A DNA stretch of 64,000 nt, from NCBI GenBank assembly GCA_016710785.1, contig JADJUE010000008.1, forward strand, positions 109,912 through 173,911, in the 5' to 3' direction. A program made the position numbers and the translations under genes. Numbering within the stretch: the first letter of the stretch is position 1; the number at the start of each line of letters is the position of its first letter. The notes under the pieces were generated by a model. That model was not told the origin of the DNA and searched no databases. It worked only from the letters and a program-made list of their open reading frames with translations. The DNA comes from Candidatus Epilinea brevis. Lineage in GTDB: Bacteria; Chloroflexota; Anaerolineae; Epilineales; Epilineaceae. Shown here piece by piece: positions 52,557 to 61,354 of the stretch.

Positions 52557-52832
52557 TCAGCCGCGCCTCTGCTCGTCGATCAGGTCGACGCCGGACTTGG
52601 GCGAGGTCCACGCGTCGCCGATCCGCTCCGCCAACGCCTCCAATGCGTCCAGATGCCGCCCGACGTTCGCCACGCGCAGGCGCTCCGCGTCCTCCGCGGT
52701 GAAAGGTCGGATGATCACCGCTGGTTCACCACGGACCGTCACGATGTACTCCGCCTGGGTCTCGCGCACCTCGCGCACGATACGCGGTGCCTCGTTCTTC
52801 AGTTCGCGAACGCCGATGGTAGTGGGATCCAT
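52557..52832 (-). CDS. Phd/YefM-type antitoxin
   Basis: 91 residues. ATG 52832 with AGAGG 6-7 nt upstream. The N-terminal TTIGVRELKNEAPRIVREVR followed by YIVTVRGEPAVIIRPF is the Phd/YefM DNA-binding fold; the C-terminal tail is charged and probably disordered until toxin binding. No recognisable Doc, RelE or PIN toxin follows: the next frame is an 18-codon ORF and then the hypothetical protein. It may be an orphan antitoxin. Confidence 0.8.
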   Translation of the reverse strand: MDPTTIGVRELKNEAPRIVREVRETQAEYIVTVRGEPAVIIRPFTAEDAERLRVANVGRHLDALEALAERIGDAWTSPKSGVDLIDEQRRG

Positions 52833-53065
52833 GCCTGCCTCTTCGGTTGATTTCCGACGCTGTATCCGCAGCTGTGGGCGCATAGGGCAGCACCACGTGG
52901 CCTCACGCTGGGACGCTGTTGTGGCCACCACGTCGTATCGGCATGATAGCCACATCTGGGTTGAACGGAAAGGCGCCCTCCCCGGCAGCGCAACCCCGAT
53001 GGTCCTCGGCATCGACACCCCGAAGCCATCATCGCCCACGGCTCTCCTGCCGGCGCCCGAATGCG

Positions 53066-53071
53066 TACACT
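53066..53071 (+). promoter_or_regulatory. -10 hexamer TACACT, leaderless-type, of a gene remnant
   Basis: TACACT stands exactly 7 nt before ATG 53079, the same geometry as for the intact genes at 12201 and 43497. The promoter has survived although the gene it served has not. Confidence 0.5.
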
Positions 53072-53078
53072 TGGCCGC

Positions 53079-53114
53079 ATGGAAATCGGCGTCTACACCT
53101 TTGGCGACACAGAC
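53079..53114 (+). pseudogene. N-terminal remnant of a luciferase-like (LLM class) flavin oxidoreductase
   Basis: MEIGVYTFGDT is the characteristic start of bacterial LLM-class flavin-dependent oxidoreductases. After about 12 codons the resemblance ends and the remaining frame to 53390 has no family pattern and overlaps the Uma2 gene. Interpreted as a deletion remnant. Short length makes this tentative, but the matching promoter geometry supports it. Confidence 0.45.
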
Positions 53115-53254
53115 CTCTCCGGCGGCGCCTTCGCCGCCTTCCGGCCCACGCATCGGCCGCGAACGCGGCTGGGGGCCCATGGGTCGCGCGTAGTTCGACT
53201 GTGGTGCGGTACTAGGGTCAGCTGGCCATCGTTGCTCGCGAAAGGACATTTGCA

Positions 53255-53836
53255 ATGGCGCTGCGCGCACCCATCCATGCTTTCGCACCCGAGGACTATC
53301 TATCGCTTGAGCGCTCGGCCGCCTTCAAGAGCGAGTACATCGACGGCGAGATCGTCGCGATGTCCGGTGGGAGCTTCGCCCACAACCTGATCGCCGCCAA
53401 CATCGCCGGCGAGCTGCGCGCGCAGCTGCGGCAGGGACCCTGCATGGTGACGAACAGCGACCAGCGGGTGATGATCCTGAGGGGCAACTTCTACACCTAC
53501 CCCGATGTCACCGTGATCTGCGGCGAGCCCGTCTTCGAGGACGCGGCCCAGGACACCCTGACGAACCCCACGGTCATCGTCGAGGTGCTCTCGCCCAGCA
53601 CCGAGGCCTACGATCGCGGCGAGAAGTTCGCCCGGTATCGACTGATCCCATCGCTGCGGGAATACGTCCTGGTGTCCCAGGACCAGCCGCGGGTGGAGTG
53701 GTACAACCGCGGCGCATCGGGTTGGCTGCTACAGGAGTCCGGCGGCATGGATGGATCGATCGATCTCGCCGCCTTGGGCTGTACGCTAGCGCTGGCGGAG
53801 GTCTTCGCGAAGGTGGCGTTCGGTGGGGAGCCCTAG
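53255..53836 (+). CDS. Uma2 family endonuclease-fold protein (DUF820)
   Basis: 193 residues. ATG 53255 has AAAGGA 8-9 nt upstream. Uma2 core: SEYIDGEIVAMSGGSFAHNLIAANIAGEL, YTYPDVTVICGEP (catalytic Asp), PTVIVEVLSPSTEAYDRGEKFARYR (Glu-x-Leu with downstream Lys), REYVLVSQDQPRVEWY. Restriction-endonuclease-like PD-(D/E)XK fold; abundant in Chloroflexota and cyanobacteria, function unproven. Convergent with the first FGE gene. Confidence 0.92.
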   Translation: MALRAPIHAFAPEDYLSLERSAAFKSEYIDGEIVAMSGGSFAHNLIAANIAGELRAQLRQGPCMVTNSDQRVMILRGNFYTYPDVTVICGEPVFEDAAQDTLTNPTVIVEVLSPSTEAYDRGEKFARYRLIPSLREYVLVSQDQPRVEWYNRGASGWLLQESGGMDGSIDLAALGCTLALAEVFAKVAFGGEP

Positions 53837-53849
53837 CCCCGGCCACGGC

Positions 53850-53867
53850 GGCTCGCTCCAGAGAGCC
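53850..53867 (-). repeat. Hairpin 3' of FGE copy 1 (DGR-type position)
   Basis: On the minus strand GGCTC and GAGCC pair around CTGGAG (further CT/AG pairing with one mismatch). It lies 79 bp beyond the variable segment of copy 1. The homologous site behind copy 3 forms a perfect hairpin. Between hairpin and gene end are degenerate CCAGAG-type hexamer repeats. Confidence 0.5.
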
Positions 53868-53910
53868 AGAGCATCCAGAGCCCCAGAGACCAGAGCCCCC
53901 GAGTCCAGAG

Positions 53911-54856
53911 TCACGGAACAGGGGCAGCCAGCACAACCCGAAACCCGGCGCGCCCGTCACGGGCGTTCAGATAACCTAAGTGGAGGAACGTAGCGCACGC
54001 ATAGCCGGGAGGGTCGCGCCACGACCCGCCCCGCAACACCCGCGGCCGATCGTTCGTCAGCCGGTCTGAGATCTGGCCCTCATACTCCGTGAGCGTCCAC
54101 TCCCACACGTTCCCCGCCATGTCCTGAGCACCGAAGGGTGACGCGCCTTGAGGGTACGATCCCACCGCGGTGGTATGCATTAGATCGGCCGTCCCAGCGG
54201 CTCCTACCAGCTCAAAGACATTGGCGAAGCCGGCCTTGTAGCCCTCCCCCCAGGGATACTCGCGCCCGTCCGTGCCGCGCGCTGCCTTCTCCCATTCCGC
54301 TTCGGTCGGCAGGCGGATCTCCGCCCCGGCTTGCAGATCCCCGGCAGCCCGCAGCCTGGCCGTCAGCCAGCGCGTGAAGGCCACCGCGTCATACCAGCTC
54401 ACCGTTTCCACCGGCAGATCGGCACCGGACCACGTCGGCTTGCCTGGCTGCTCCTCACGATAGGCCAGCTTCGTTGGTTCGTTCCACCAGTCAGCGTTGC
54501 CGTATCCGTCCGCCGCGTTGGTGAAGGCCTGCCATTGGGCCTGGGTCGTCTCGTACTTGCTGATCTTGAACGCGGGGAGCGTCACCGTGCGTCTGGCCGT
54601 CGCGTTGAACGATGGGTCATCGCTGCCCATGATGAACGGCCCGGCCGGTACATCGACCCAGGCGATGTCCGGCAGGCCGTCCCGGCGCACACCCTTGCCG
54701 GCGTCCTTCGGCCCGAAGCGGAGCCACAGAGGCCCATCGCGCGCCGAGCACGACCAGGGCCAGGCCGAGCACCAGCAGGAGGACACGAAACCTCGGTCGC
54801 GCGGTCGTGGGCTCATCGACCGGGTCTACGGGCGCTTCATCCGGTGATCGGTCCAT
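53911..54856 (-). pseudogene. FGE-sulfatase domain protein, copy 1 (single frameshift); variable segment 53947-54018
   Basis: ATG 54856, with GAGAGGA in the leader, starts an N-terminal anchor (FRVLLLVLGLALVVLGARWASV) in one frame; near 54722 an extra base relative to copy 3 shifts the frame, after which the whole FGE domain is intact: DIAWVDVPAGPFIMGSDDP, KISKYETTQAQWQAF, VETVSWYDAVAFTRWL, RLPTEAEWEKAARGTDGR, FGAQDMAGNVWEWT, RVLRGGSW and GFRVVLAAPVP. FGE domains adopt a C-type-lectin fold and, besides sulfatase maturation, serve as targets of diversity-generating retroelements. The 24 codons between GGSW and GFR (53947-54018) differ sharply from copies 2 and 3 mainly at first and second codon bases. 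The frameshift may be real or an assembly error. Confidence 0.82.
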
Positions 54857-54939
54857 ACCAGAATCGTCCTCTCAACGTATACCGAGTGAAGCTGCTCCGG
54901 TGAAGCCGAAGCCGCTTGTGCGAGGATATCCTACGCCAC

Positions 54940-56482
54940 TCAGGCCCGCACCACCGTCACCGTCCGCCCCGCAGGCGTCATCGCCTCCACGGCGCTCGTG
55001 CGATCCTCGATGGGCGGCTGGCCTGTGCGACGGTCGAAGATCACCAGCCAGCCGGTACCCAGACCTAAGCCGAGCAGGTAGCGGTCCAACTGCGCCAGCC
55101 CGTCGGTCACCGGGTCCGGCCGGCCTTCGCGCCACACCTTCAGCTCGAAGGCGAAGGTGTCAGGGCCATAGCGCAGGCAGAGGTCCATCCGGCCGCTGCC
55201 CACCGCGTACTCCCGCTCCAGGCTACCGCCGCCATTGCGCACCCGGTCCAGGAAGGCCATCAGCACCAGGTGCGGCGCCACCTCGGCATAGGGCAGGCCG
55301 CGCATCAACGGCTCGCCATGCTGCCGCCAGAACTGCAGGAAGGCTTCCAACAGGCGCCCCGCGTCCATGCGGCCGTCCGCCCGCAGCCACACCGGGTCCA
55401 GACGCGGCAGGTAGGCCCGCGCCGCGGTGGCCAGCACCCGCGGGATGATCTCGCCGTAGATGGGATTGGCGATCTCCAGACCGCCGTTCCAATGCACCAG
55501 ACCCAGGTCCACCGCATAGCGGATGTCATCCTCCGGCAGGTCCTGCCCCGCCGCGCCGCCGGCCAGGATGGGCTCGATCACCCGCCGTACCCGCTCTTCA
55601 CGCAGGCGCTCGGCCAGACTGTCCAGGTGGGTGTCCTGGCGCGCGATGAGCAGGTCCTTGGCCGCTTCGATGACCTCGGCCGTCACCGGCGCGGCCCGAT
55701 CCGTCACCAGCACCTCCACCGCCTGCCGCGCCAGGGCGTTGACCAGCCAGGGCTGGCCCTGCGTCAGGACGAACGCCCGCTCCAGGGCTTCGGGCGTAAA
55801 CAGCTGCCCGGTGTCTTCAGTATGCTGCCGGTAGAGGGCAGCCACCTCAGCAGCGTCGAAGTTCCGGAGGGTGATCGACTCCGCCTTGATATTGAAGGGG
55901 CTGGCCGTCCCCAGCCGCCCCGACTCACCCGCCGCCATCCGGTAATCGCGCACGTCACGCAGGCCGATGAGGGCCAGGGACCAGGGGAAAGGCGTCGGGC
56001 CGCTGCGATAGCCACCGCAACTGGCGAAGGACCGAGATCAACGCAGCATCACGAAAGGCGTCGATCTCGTCCAGGAAGACCACCAAGGGGTCGGGGCCGC
56101 CGGGCCCAAGCCGCCAAGGCCGCGCCGATTGCCGCCCAGCTGGGCCGGCGGGCCAGGGTGGGGTAGCAGTTCCTGGGAAGCTGTGCCCCCGCGGCTCGCC
56201 GCCAGCTCGCCCAGGATGGCCCCCTTCCGCCGCTCCGGGGTCATCTCCGAACGGTGCGCCTACCTCCATCGACAGCAGCGCCGCCACATAGCGCCCGGAG
56301 GCGGTCAGCTCCTCCGCGAGCCCCAGCAGCGCCGTCGTCTTGCCCGTCTGCCGAGGTGCATGCAGATCGAAGTAAAGCTTCTGCCCCACCAGGCCCATCA
56401 CCTGCGGCAGGCGGGCCGTCGGGGACAGCATGTAATGGTCTTCGGCCCGACAGGGGCCGGCGGTGTTGAAGGAACGAGGCAT
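54940..56482 (-). pseudogene. AAA-like ATPase with C-terminal PD-(D/E)XK nuclease domain, frameshifted
   Basis: ATG 56482 starts MPRSFNTAGPCRAEDHYML, typical of AAA-like-domain proteins of Chloroflexota and cyanobacteria. Walker A APRQTGKTTALLGL, Walker B PLVVFLDEIDAFRDAA, then YRMAAGESGRLGTASPFNI and a winged-helix part. Near the end GSGRMDLCLRYGPDTFAFELKVW..DGLAQLDRYL has the D..ExK pattern of PD-(D/E)XK nucleases. Three indels break the frame: two between about 56090 and 56230 that compensate each other, and an extra C in a CCCC run near 55985; correcting them gives one ~510-residue protein. Lies between FGE copies 1 and 2 on the same strand. Probably a conflict/defence-type ATPase; function inferred from architecture only. 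Confidence 0.7.
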
Positions 56483-56620
56483 GCGGCATGGCTCCGTGGC
56501 CTGCGGCAAGGATACCGCGGCCGGCGACACATGGCGTGCGGCCCACCAGAGCCCCGGCGGGGCCCGGGGGCCCCCGCCCCCGGGCGGCGGCCCCCCCGGG
56601 GGCCAAGACCAGGGCCAGGG

Positions 56621-57566
56621 TCAAGGTACAGGGGCAGCCACCACAACCCGAAACCCGTAGCGCCAGTCACGGAGGTGCGGAACGGAGAGGTCGTAGTAGT
56701 AGCGGGACGAAGCGCGCGCATTGACGGGATCGAAGTCCCACGAGCCGCCCCGCAACACCCGCGGCCGATCGTTCGTCAGGTCCGAGGCGCTATGGCCCTC
56801 ATACTCCGTGAGCGTCCACTCCCACACGTTTCCCGCCATGTCCTGAGCACCGAAGGGTGATGCGCCTTGAGGGTACGATCCCACCGCGGTCTCGTTTTCA
56901 GCCGCCCCAATTGGTCTTTCCTGCTCACGGACATTGGCGAAGCCAGCCTTGTAGCCCTCCCCCACGGATACTCGCGCCCGTCCGTGCCCCGCGCTGCCTT
57001 CTCCCATTCCGCCTCCGTCGGCAAGCGGATCTCTCTGTCGCCGCATCCAGTTGCCCCGCATTGCGCAGTTTGGCCGTCAGCCAGGCGTGAAGGCCACCGC
57101 ATCGTACCACTCACCGACCCGCCGGCAGATCGGCACCGGGCCACGTCGGCTCTCTTGGCCGCTCTTCACGCTCGGCCAGCCTCGTCGGTTCGTTCCACCA
57201 GTCAGCGTTGCCGTATCCGTCCGCCGCGTTCGTGAAGGCCTGCCATTGGGCCTGGGTCGTCTCGTACTTGCTGATCTTGAACGCGGGAAGCGTCACCGTG
57301 CGCCTAGGCGTCGCCCCGAACGATGGGTCATCGCTGCCCATGATGAACGGCCCGGCCGGTACATCGACCCAGGCGATGTCCGGCAGGCCGTCCTGGCGCA
57401 GGCCCCAGCCGGAGTCCTTCCGCCCGAAGCGGACCACAGAGGCCCATCGCGCGCATGGCACGACCAGGGCCAGGCCGAGCACCAGCAGGAGGACGCGGAC
57501 CTTCCTCCGCGTGGCGGTGGCTTCATCGATCGGGTTCACGGGCTGTCCATCCGGTGATCGGTCCAT
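56621..57566 (-). pseudogene. FGE-sulfatase domain protein, copy 2 (several frameshifts); variable segment 56657-56737
   Basis: ATG 57566 with GAGAGGA leader; anchor VRVLLLVLGLALVVPCARWA is in frame with the first FGE half (DIAWVDVPAG..KISKYETTQAQWQAF) up to about 57115, where frames begin to change (57030-57130). The C-terminal half is open again: YKAGFANV, GAQDMAGNVWEWTLTEYEG, RVLRGGSW and GFRVVVAAPVP, stop at 56621. The variable segment (27 codons, three more than in copies 1 and 3) reads DFDPVNARASSRYYYDLSVP and onward to DWRY. Flanking DNA is almost identical to copies 1 and 3, so the copies are recent paralogues. Confidence 0.8.
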
Positions 57567-57672
57567 CGTGGAGTCGTCCTCTCAACGCAGATAGCGGCGG
57601 GTCGCCGCCGAGGAAGGCGTTGATGATGATCGTCAGTGGCATGGTGGCCTGCATTCGTGATGATGGCTGGCA

Positions 57673-57723
57673 GTTCTATCCAGGTTCTATCCGGGAACAT
57701 CCTGGATAGAACCTGGATAGAAC
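57673..57723. repeat. Perfect 20-bp inverted repeat downstream of AlbA_2-type copy A
   Basis: GTTCTATCCAGGTTCTATCC at 57673-57692 and its exact complement at 57704-57723, 11-nt loop; each arm is itself a direct repeat of TTCTATCC. It lies just 3' of the winged-helix end of copy A. CGCGAATAGA follows it, a decamer also present at the matching site 61611-61620 behind copy B. Possible operator or terminator. Confidence 0.8.
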
Positions 57724-57736
57724 GCGAATAGACATG

Positions 57737-58531
57737 CTATCCAGCTTTCACATAGCGGCGCCAGCGTCCCTTACCCTCGGGCCGCAACTGACCTTGACTG
57801 GCCAGCTTGTCGAGAATGTAGTAGGCGCGGTTGTCTGAGACACCCAGAAGGGTCCGGCACTCCCCGTTGGAGATGGATCCATGTCCCGTGACGTGTTCAA
57901 GCACTCGGTCGCTGTCCGCGGGGGATACTTCCTGCGGCACGTCCTTGCCGCTGACTTCCACCAACCGATACGTCGTCCCGCGCCCACCCCATCCTGTGCC
58001 ACGAGCCCTGCTGCACCAGGCCGCGGAGCTCCTGGCCGGCCACTGTGGAGTCGACGTGGTTCAGGCGGCGGTAGTCGGCATTGGCGATCTGGCCGCGCTG
58101 TCGGAAGTAGACAAGGGCCAGGCGCTGCCGGTCGTTGATCGTACGGTCGGCGAACTGGTTGAGCCAGGCGATGGCCGTTGGGTTCATGAGGGTGTGATTG
58201 CGGATGGTGACCCAGACTGACGATCGCCGGTCATCGAAGCGGGCGGCTCCAGATTGGCCTCGCGCAGCGCCCGCAACATCGAGCCGATGCCGCTGCCGCG
58301 ATTCTCGACCACGTGCAGGTCTTCCAAGATGCGCATGAGGCGGGCGTTGCGGGTGGAATGCTGTTCTTCCAGGTTCTCGATGTTCACGTTGCCGAACAGG
58401 CCGCCGGGGCTCTGGACCTCGATGCGGTCGGCAAACAAGCGGATCTGGATGTAGCTGCCGCGCACGTAGGGGCTGTAATCACGGTGAGCGACGGCGTTGG
58501 CGATGACCTCGCGCACGGCGTCTTTGAGGGG
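57737..58531 (-). pseudogene. AlbA_2/HATPase/winged-helix protein, copy A, 5'-truncated and frameshifted
   Basis: Reading from about 58530: LKDAVREVIANAVAHRDYSP and RIEVQSPGGLFGNVNIENL, ENRGSGIGSML are the HATPase_c_4 part of Schlafen/AlbA_2-type ATP-dependent regulators. After an indel near 58240 comes NPTAIAWLNQFADRTINDRQ, and after another near 58010 the C-terminal winged helix (SISNGECRTLLGVSDNRAYYI) ending GKGRWRRYVKAG. The N-terminal AlbA_2 domain is missing: similarity stops exactly where a DUF4926 gene fragment begins on the other strand. Copy B at 61635-62206 keeps the AlbA_2 domain but has lost the HATPase part. Confidence 0.7.
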
Positions 58532-58617
58532 TGGAGTTCAGCGATGATGACGGCTGTACCTCGCCCTGCTGGCGGTTCCAGCTGAGAGACTGATGGTGCT
58601 GCGCCCTCGATCTCGCC
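58531..58617 (+). pseudogene. 3' fragment of a DUF4926 gene
   Basis: This stretch is nearly identical to 62658-62740, the last third of the intact DUF4926 gene (GTGGAGTTCAGCGATGAT.. through GACTGATGGTGCTG). The reading VEFSDDDGCT is recognisable before indels. It abuts the truncated AlbA_2-type copy A at a GAGG/GTGGAG junction and marks a recombination or assembly breakpoint. Confidence 0.75.
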
Positions 58618-58624
58618 TGACGAC

Positions 58625-58746
<122 letters not shown>

Positions 58747-59388
58747 CCGCCCCAGCCCCGCCTCGCGGGCCTTCACGATGGCCTGCGCGCGGTCGGCCAC
58801 CTGCAGCTTGCCGAAGAGGTTCGAGCTGTAGTTGCGCACCGTCTTGGGGCTGAAGCCCAGCTGCGCCGCGATGGCGTCGTTGTTGGCCCCCGTGGCCATG
58901 AGCCGTAGGACCGCGAGCTCACTTTCGGTGAGATCGGGGAAGTCTCGCTGGGTCCTCGCCGGGCGCGGGGCGAAGAAGCGCATCATGCGCGCCGCGATGG
59001 CCGGGCTGAAGATCGCTTCGCCCCGGCCGACGGCCAGGATCGCGCGCCGGATGTCCTCGTCGTAGCTGTCCTTGAGCACATAGCCCCGCGCGCCGGCGCG
59101 CATGGCCGCGAACACGCTGTCGTCGTCCATGAACATCGTGACGATGAGGATGCGGATATGCGGGCTGGTCCGCACGATCTGGCGGATGGCCGGCAGCCCG
59201 CCGCCCTCCGGCATCTGCAGGTCCAGCAGGATCACGTCCGGCTGCAGCTGTTCGGCCATCCGCACGGCCTCCGCGCCGTCGGTCGCCTCGCCCAGCAGGC
59301 TGACCTCGGGCATGGACGCCAGGAGTGCCCGCAGGCCCGCGCGGAAGAGCGGATGGTCGTCGGCGATCAAGACCGTCAAGGGCTCCAT
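58747..59388 (-). CDS. NarL/FixJ-family response regulator, 3' end disrupted
   Basis: Receiver with acidic residues near the start (LIADDHPLFRAG), phosphoacceptor D56 in VILLDLQMP and Lys in YVLKDSYDEDI; LuxR-type HTH at ~153-208 (LTESELAVLRLMATGANNDA..KTVRNYSSNLFGKL). The family normally ends a few residues after KAREAGLG; here no stop occurs and the frame runs on through the poly-G (minus strand) tract to 58384, giving a meaningless tail. ATG 59388 has AGGAG 8 nt upstream and is preferred over TTG 59394, which overlaps the kinase stop. Partner of the upstream kinase. Confidence 0.88.
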
Positions 59389-59390
59389 GC

Positions 59391-60760
59391 TCAAGGCTCC
59401 TGGTTGGGCCGCTCGTGTATCGACGGTGCGCGTTCCACCGTCGCGGACGCTGTCTGCGCGAGCCCGGCCGGCGCCGGCCGCAGAGGTAGCCGCGCCAGCA
59501 CCCGCGCGCCGCCCTCGGCGGCGTTCTCCAGGGTCAGGCTGCCGCCCAGTTCCGCCGCTCGCTCGCGCATCGAGGACGCGCCGACGCCCACCGGGCGATC
59601 GACGGGGAAGCCGCGGCCGTCGTCGCTGACCTCGAGCCGCAGCTCCGCGGGGGCCAGCTCGATGCGCAGCACGCAGCGCCGGGCGCCGGAATGGCGGATC
59701 ACGTTGTGGATGGCCTCGCCGGCGATGCGGTAGGCCGCCACCTCCACCGCCGCGGGCAGCGCCGGCATCGGCTCCGGCGCGAGCAGGTCGAAGGCGATGT
59801 CCGACTCCGCGGGGACCAGCTGGCGGAGGGCGCCCACCAGGCCGAAGGCGTCGAGCATCGGCGGCCTGAGGTCGTTCACCAGGCGGCGAATCTCCGATGT
59901 GGCGCCGCGCAGGCTCTCGCGCAGGCCGTCCATGAGGCGCTCCGCCTCGTCCGGCCGGCCGCGCATCAGCCGCTGGATGGCGCCCAGCTGCAGCTGCAGC
60001 GACGACAGGGTGGGCGCCAGGCCGTCATGCAGGTCATTGCGGATGCGCCGGCGCTCCTCCTCGCGCGCGGCCACCAGGCGCTCGCGGGACGCCTGCAGGT
60101 CGACCGTGAGCCGGGCGGCGTAGAGGGCGATGCCCAACTGCCGTGCGACATCGCCTAGCAAGGCCCGATCGCGCGGGGTCAGCGGCCGGCCGCCGGCCCG
60201 TCCGCCGACCACCAGCAGGCCCAGAGGCTGATCCAGGTAGGTGATCGGCACGTGGCCGAACGGCGCGCCGGCCACCGGCTCACCGAAGGCGACGTCGGCG
60301 GGGCCGGACGCCGCGTCTACCGTGAAGCTCGCGTCCACCGTGACGAGCACATAAGGCAGGTGGAGGTCGGTGGCGATCATCCGGGCCACCCGGGGCAGGG
60401 TGGCGCGCGGGTTGGCCATCTGCTGCAGCTCGCTGTTGAGCCGGCCGATCAGGGCATATCCGTCGTCACCTTGGGCATGGACCAGGTCGCTGATGGCGTC
60501 GCGCAGCCAGGGCGCAAAGGGGGCGAAGATGGCGGCCACCAAGGCCAAGGCGACGACGTTGAGCCACCACGGCGGGTCGAACACGATCCGTCGATCGCCG
60601 GTGAGCAGGGCGCCGGCGATGACCACCCCGAGGAAGACCAGGACCACGAAGCCCAGCAGCAGGACGGCCAGCAGCCCACCTCCCAGCAGGCCGCTGCCAT
60701 CCCATGCCGCCGCGGCGGCGGCCGGTCGAGCGCCAGCGCCACCCGTGGAGCCTTCGACAT
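59391..60760 (-). CDS. HisKA_3-type sensor histidine kinase, N-terminus uncertain
   Basis: Two membrane helices (LLAVLLLGFVVLVFLGVVIAG and LNVVALALVAAIFAPFAPWL), a GAF-like cytoplasmic region (VARMIATDLHLPYVLVTV), phosphoacceptor His in RRIRNDLHDGLAPTLSSLQL, and HATPase motifs (IAGEAIHNVIRHSGA, VSDDGRGFPVD, GASSMRERAAELGG). The kinase frame has no start codon near its expected beginning; the only suitable ATG (60760, 20 bp after the preceding gene) is in another frame (MSKAPRVALALDRPPPRR), so a one-base indel in the GC-rich stretch at about 60690-60740 is likely. In an operon with the regulator (2-nt gap) and the preceding membrane protein. Confidence 0.85.
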
Positions 60761-60780
60761 GCCGCCGACCCGGTCCCCGC

Positions 60781-61188
60781 TCAGGCGGCCGCCGGCACGG
60801 GATCGCGCCGCAGCACCAGGACGATGACCAGCACATACACCAGGACGCTCAGGCCCATGACGAGGCCCATGGTCGCCGACCCGACCGCGATGGCCCCCAG
60901 AATGTCGCCGGCGCCGAACACCGCGTTGATGGCGCAGGTGACAATGGCCACCACCTTGCCCCAGCGCTGGCCCTTCCAAAGGCCGAAGGCGCTGAACAGG
61001 CTGGCGACGGCCAGGGCGAAGAACATCAGCCCGGCCCAGAAGGGCGGACCGCCCATCTCCTCGGCTCCCGGCAGCGGCGGTAGCCCCTGGCTGCCGGCGG
61101 ACAGGATGCGGATGCCGGAGATCAAGCCGGCGATGCCGGACAGCACCTGTAGTCCGGCGGCGATACGCGTGCGCTTCGAGGCGTCCAT
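60781..61188 (-). CDS. Small polytopic membrane protein of unknown function
   Basis: 135 residues from ATG 61188, which is preceded by AAGGAAGG; a 13-residue in-frame extension upstream lacks support. Four hydrophobic segments (IAAGLQVLSGIAGLISGIRI, PPFWAGLMFFALAVASLFSA, WGKVVAIVTCAINAVFGAG, GLVMGLSVLVYVLVIVLVL) separated by short loops. First gene of the operon with the HisKA_3 kinase and NarL regulator, so it may be an accessory or sensed membrane component. No family recognised. Confidence 0.7.
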   Translation of the reverse strand: MDASKRTRIAAGLQVLSGIAGLISGIRILSAGSQGLPPLPGAEEMGGPPFWAGLMFFALAVASLFSAFGLWKGQRWGKVVAIVTCAINAVFGAGDILGAIAVGSATMGLVMGLSVLVYVLVIVLVLRRDPVPAAA

Positions 61189-61354
61189 GACCCTTCCTTT
61201 CCGGTATGCGCGAAACGATGGGCCCACTCTACGGCGGCGCCGTCCCAGGCGCTAGGGGCATCCGTCCTCAGTGGCTTGGGACGGGGGCGGGGCTCCTTGG
61301 TCTGCGGGAACGTGCGACATGCGGACTTACGACGGCTCTGTCCCATACCCACCG

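Noticed and set aside
53061..53390. 109-codon frame as an intact gene
   Set aside because: Only the first dozen codons resemble a protein family and the rest overlaps the Uma2 gene, which has a good ribosome-binding site.
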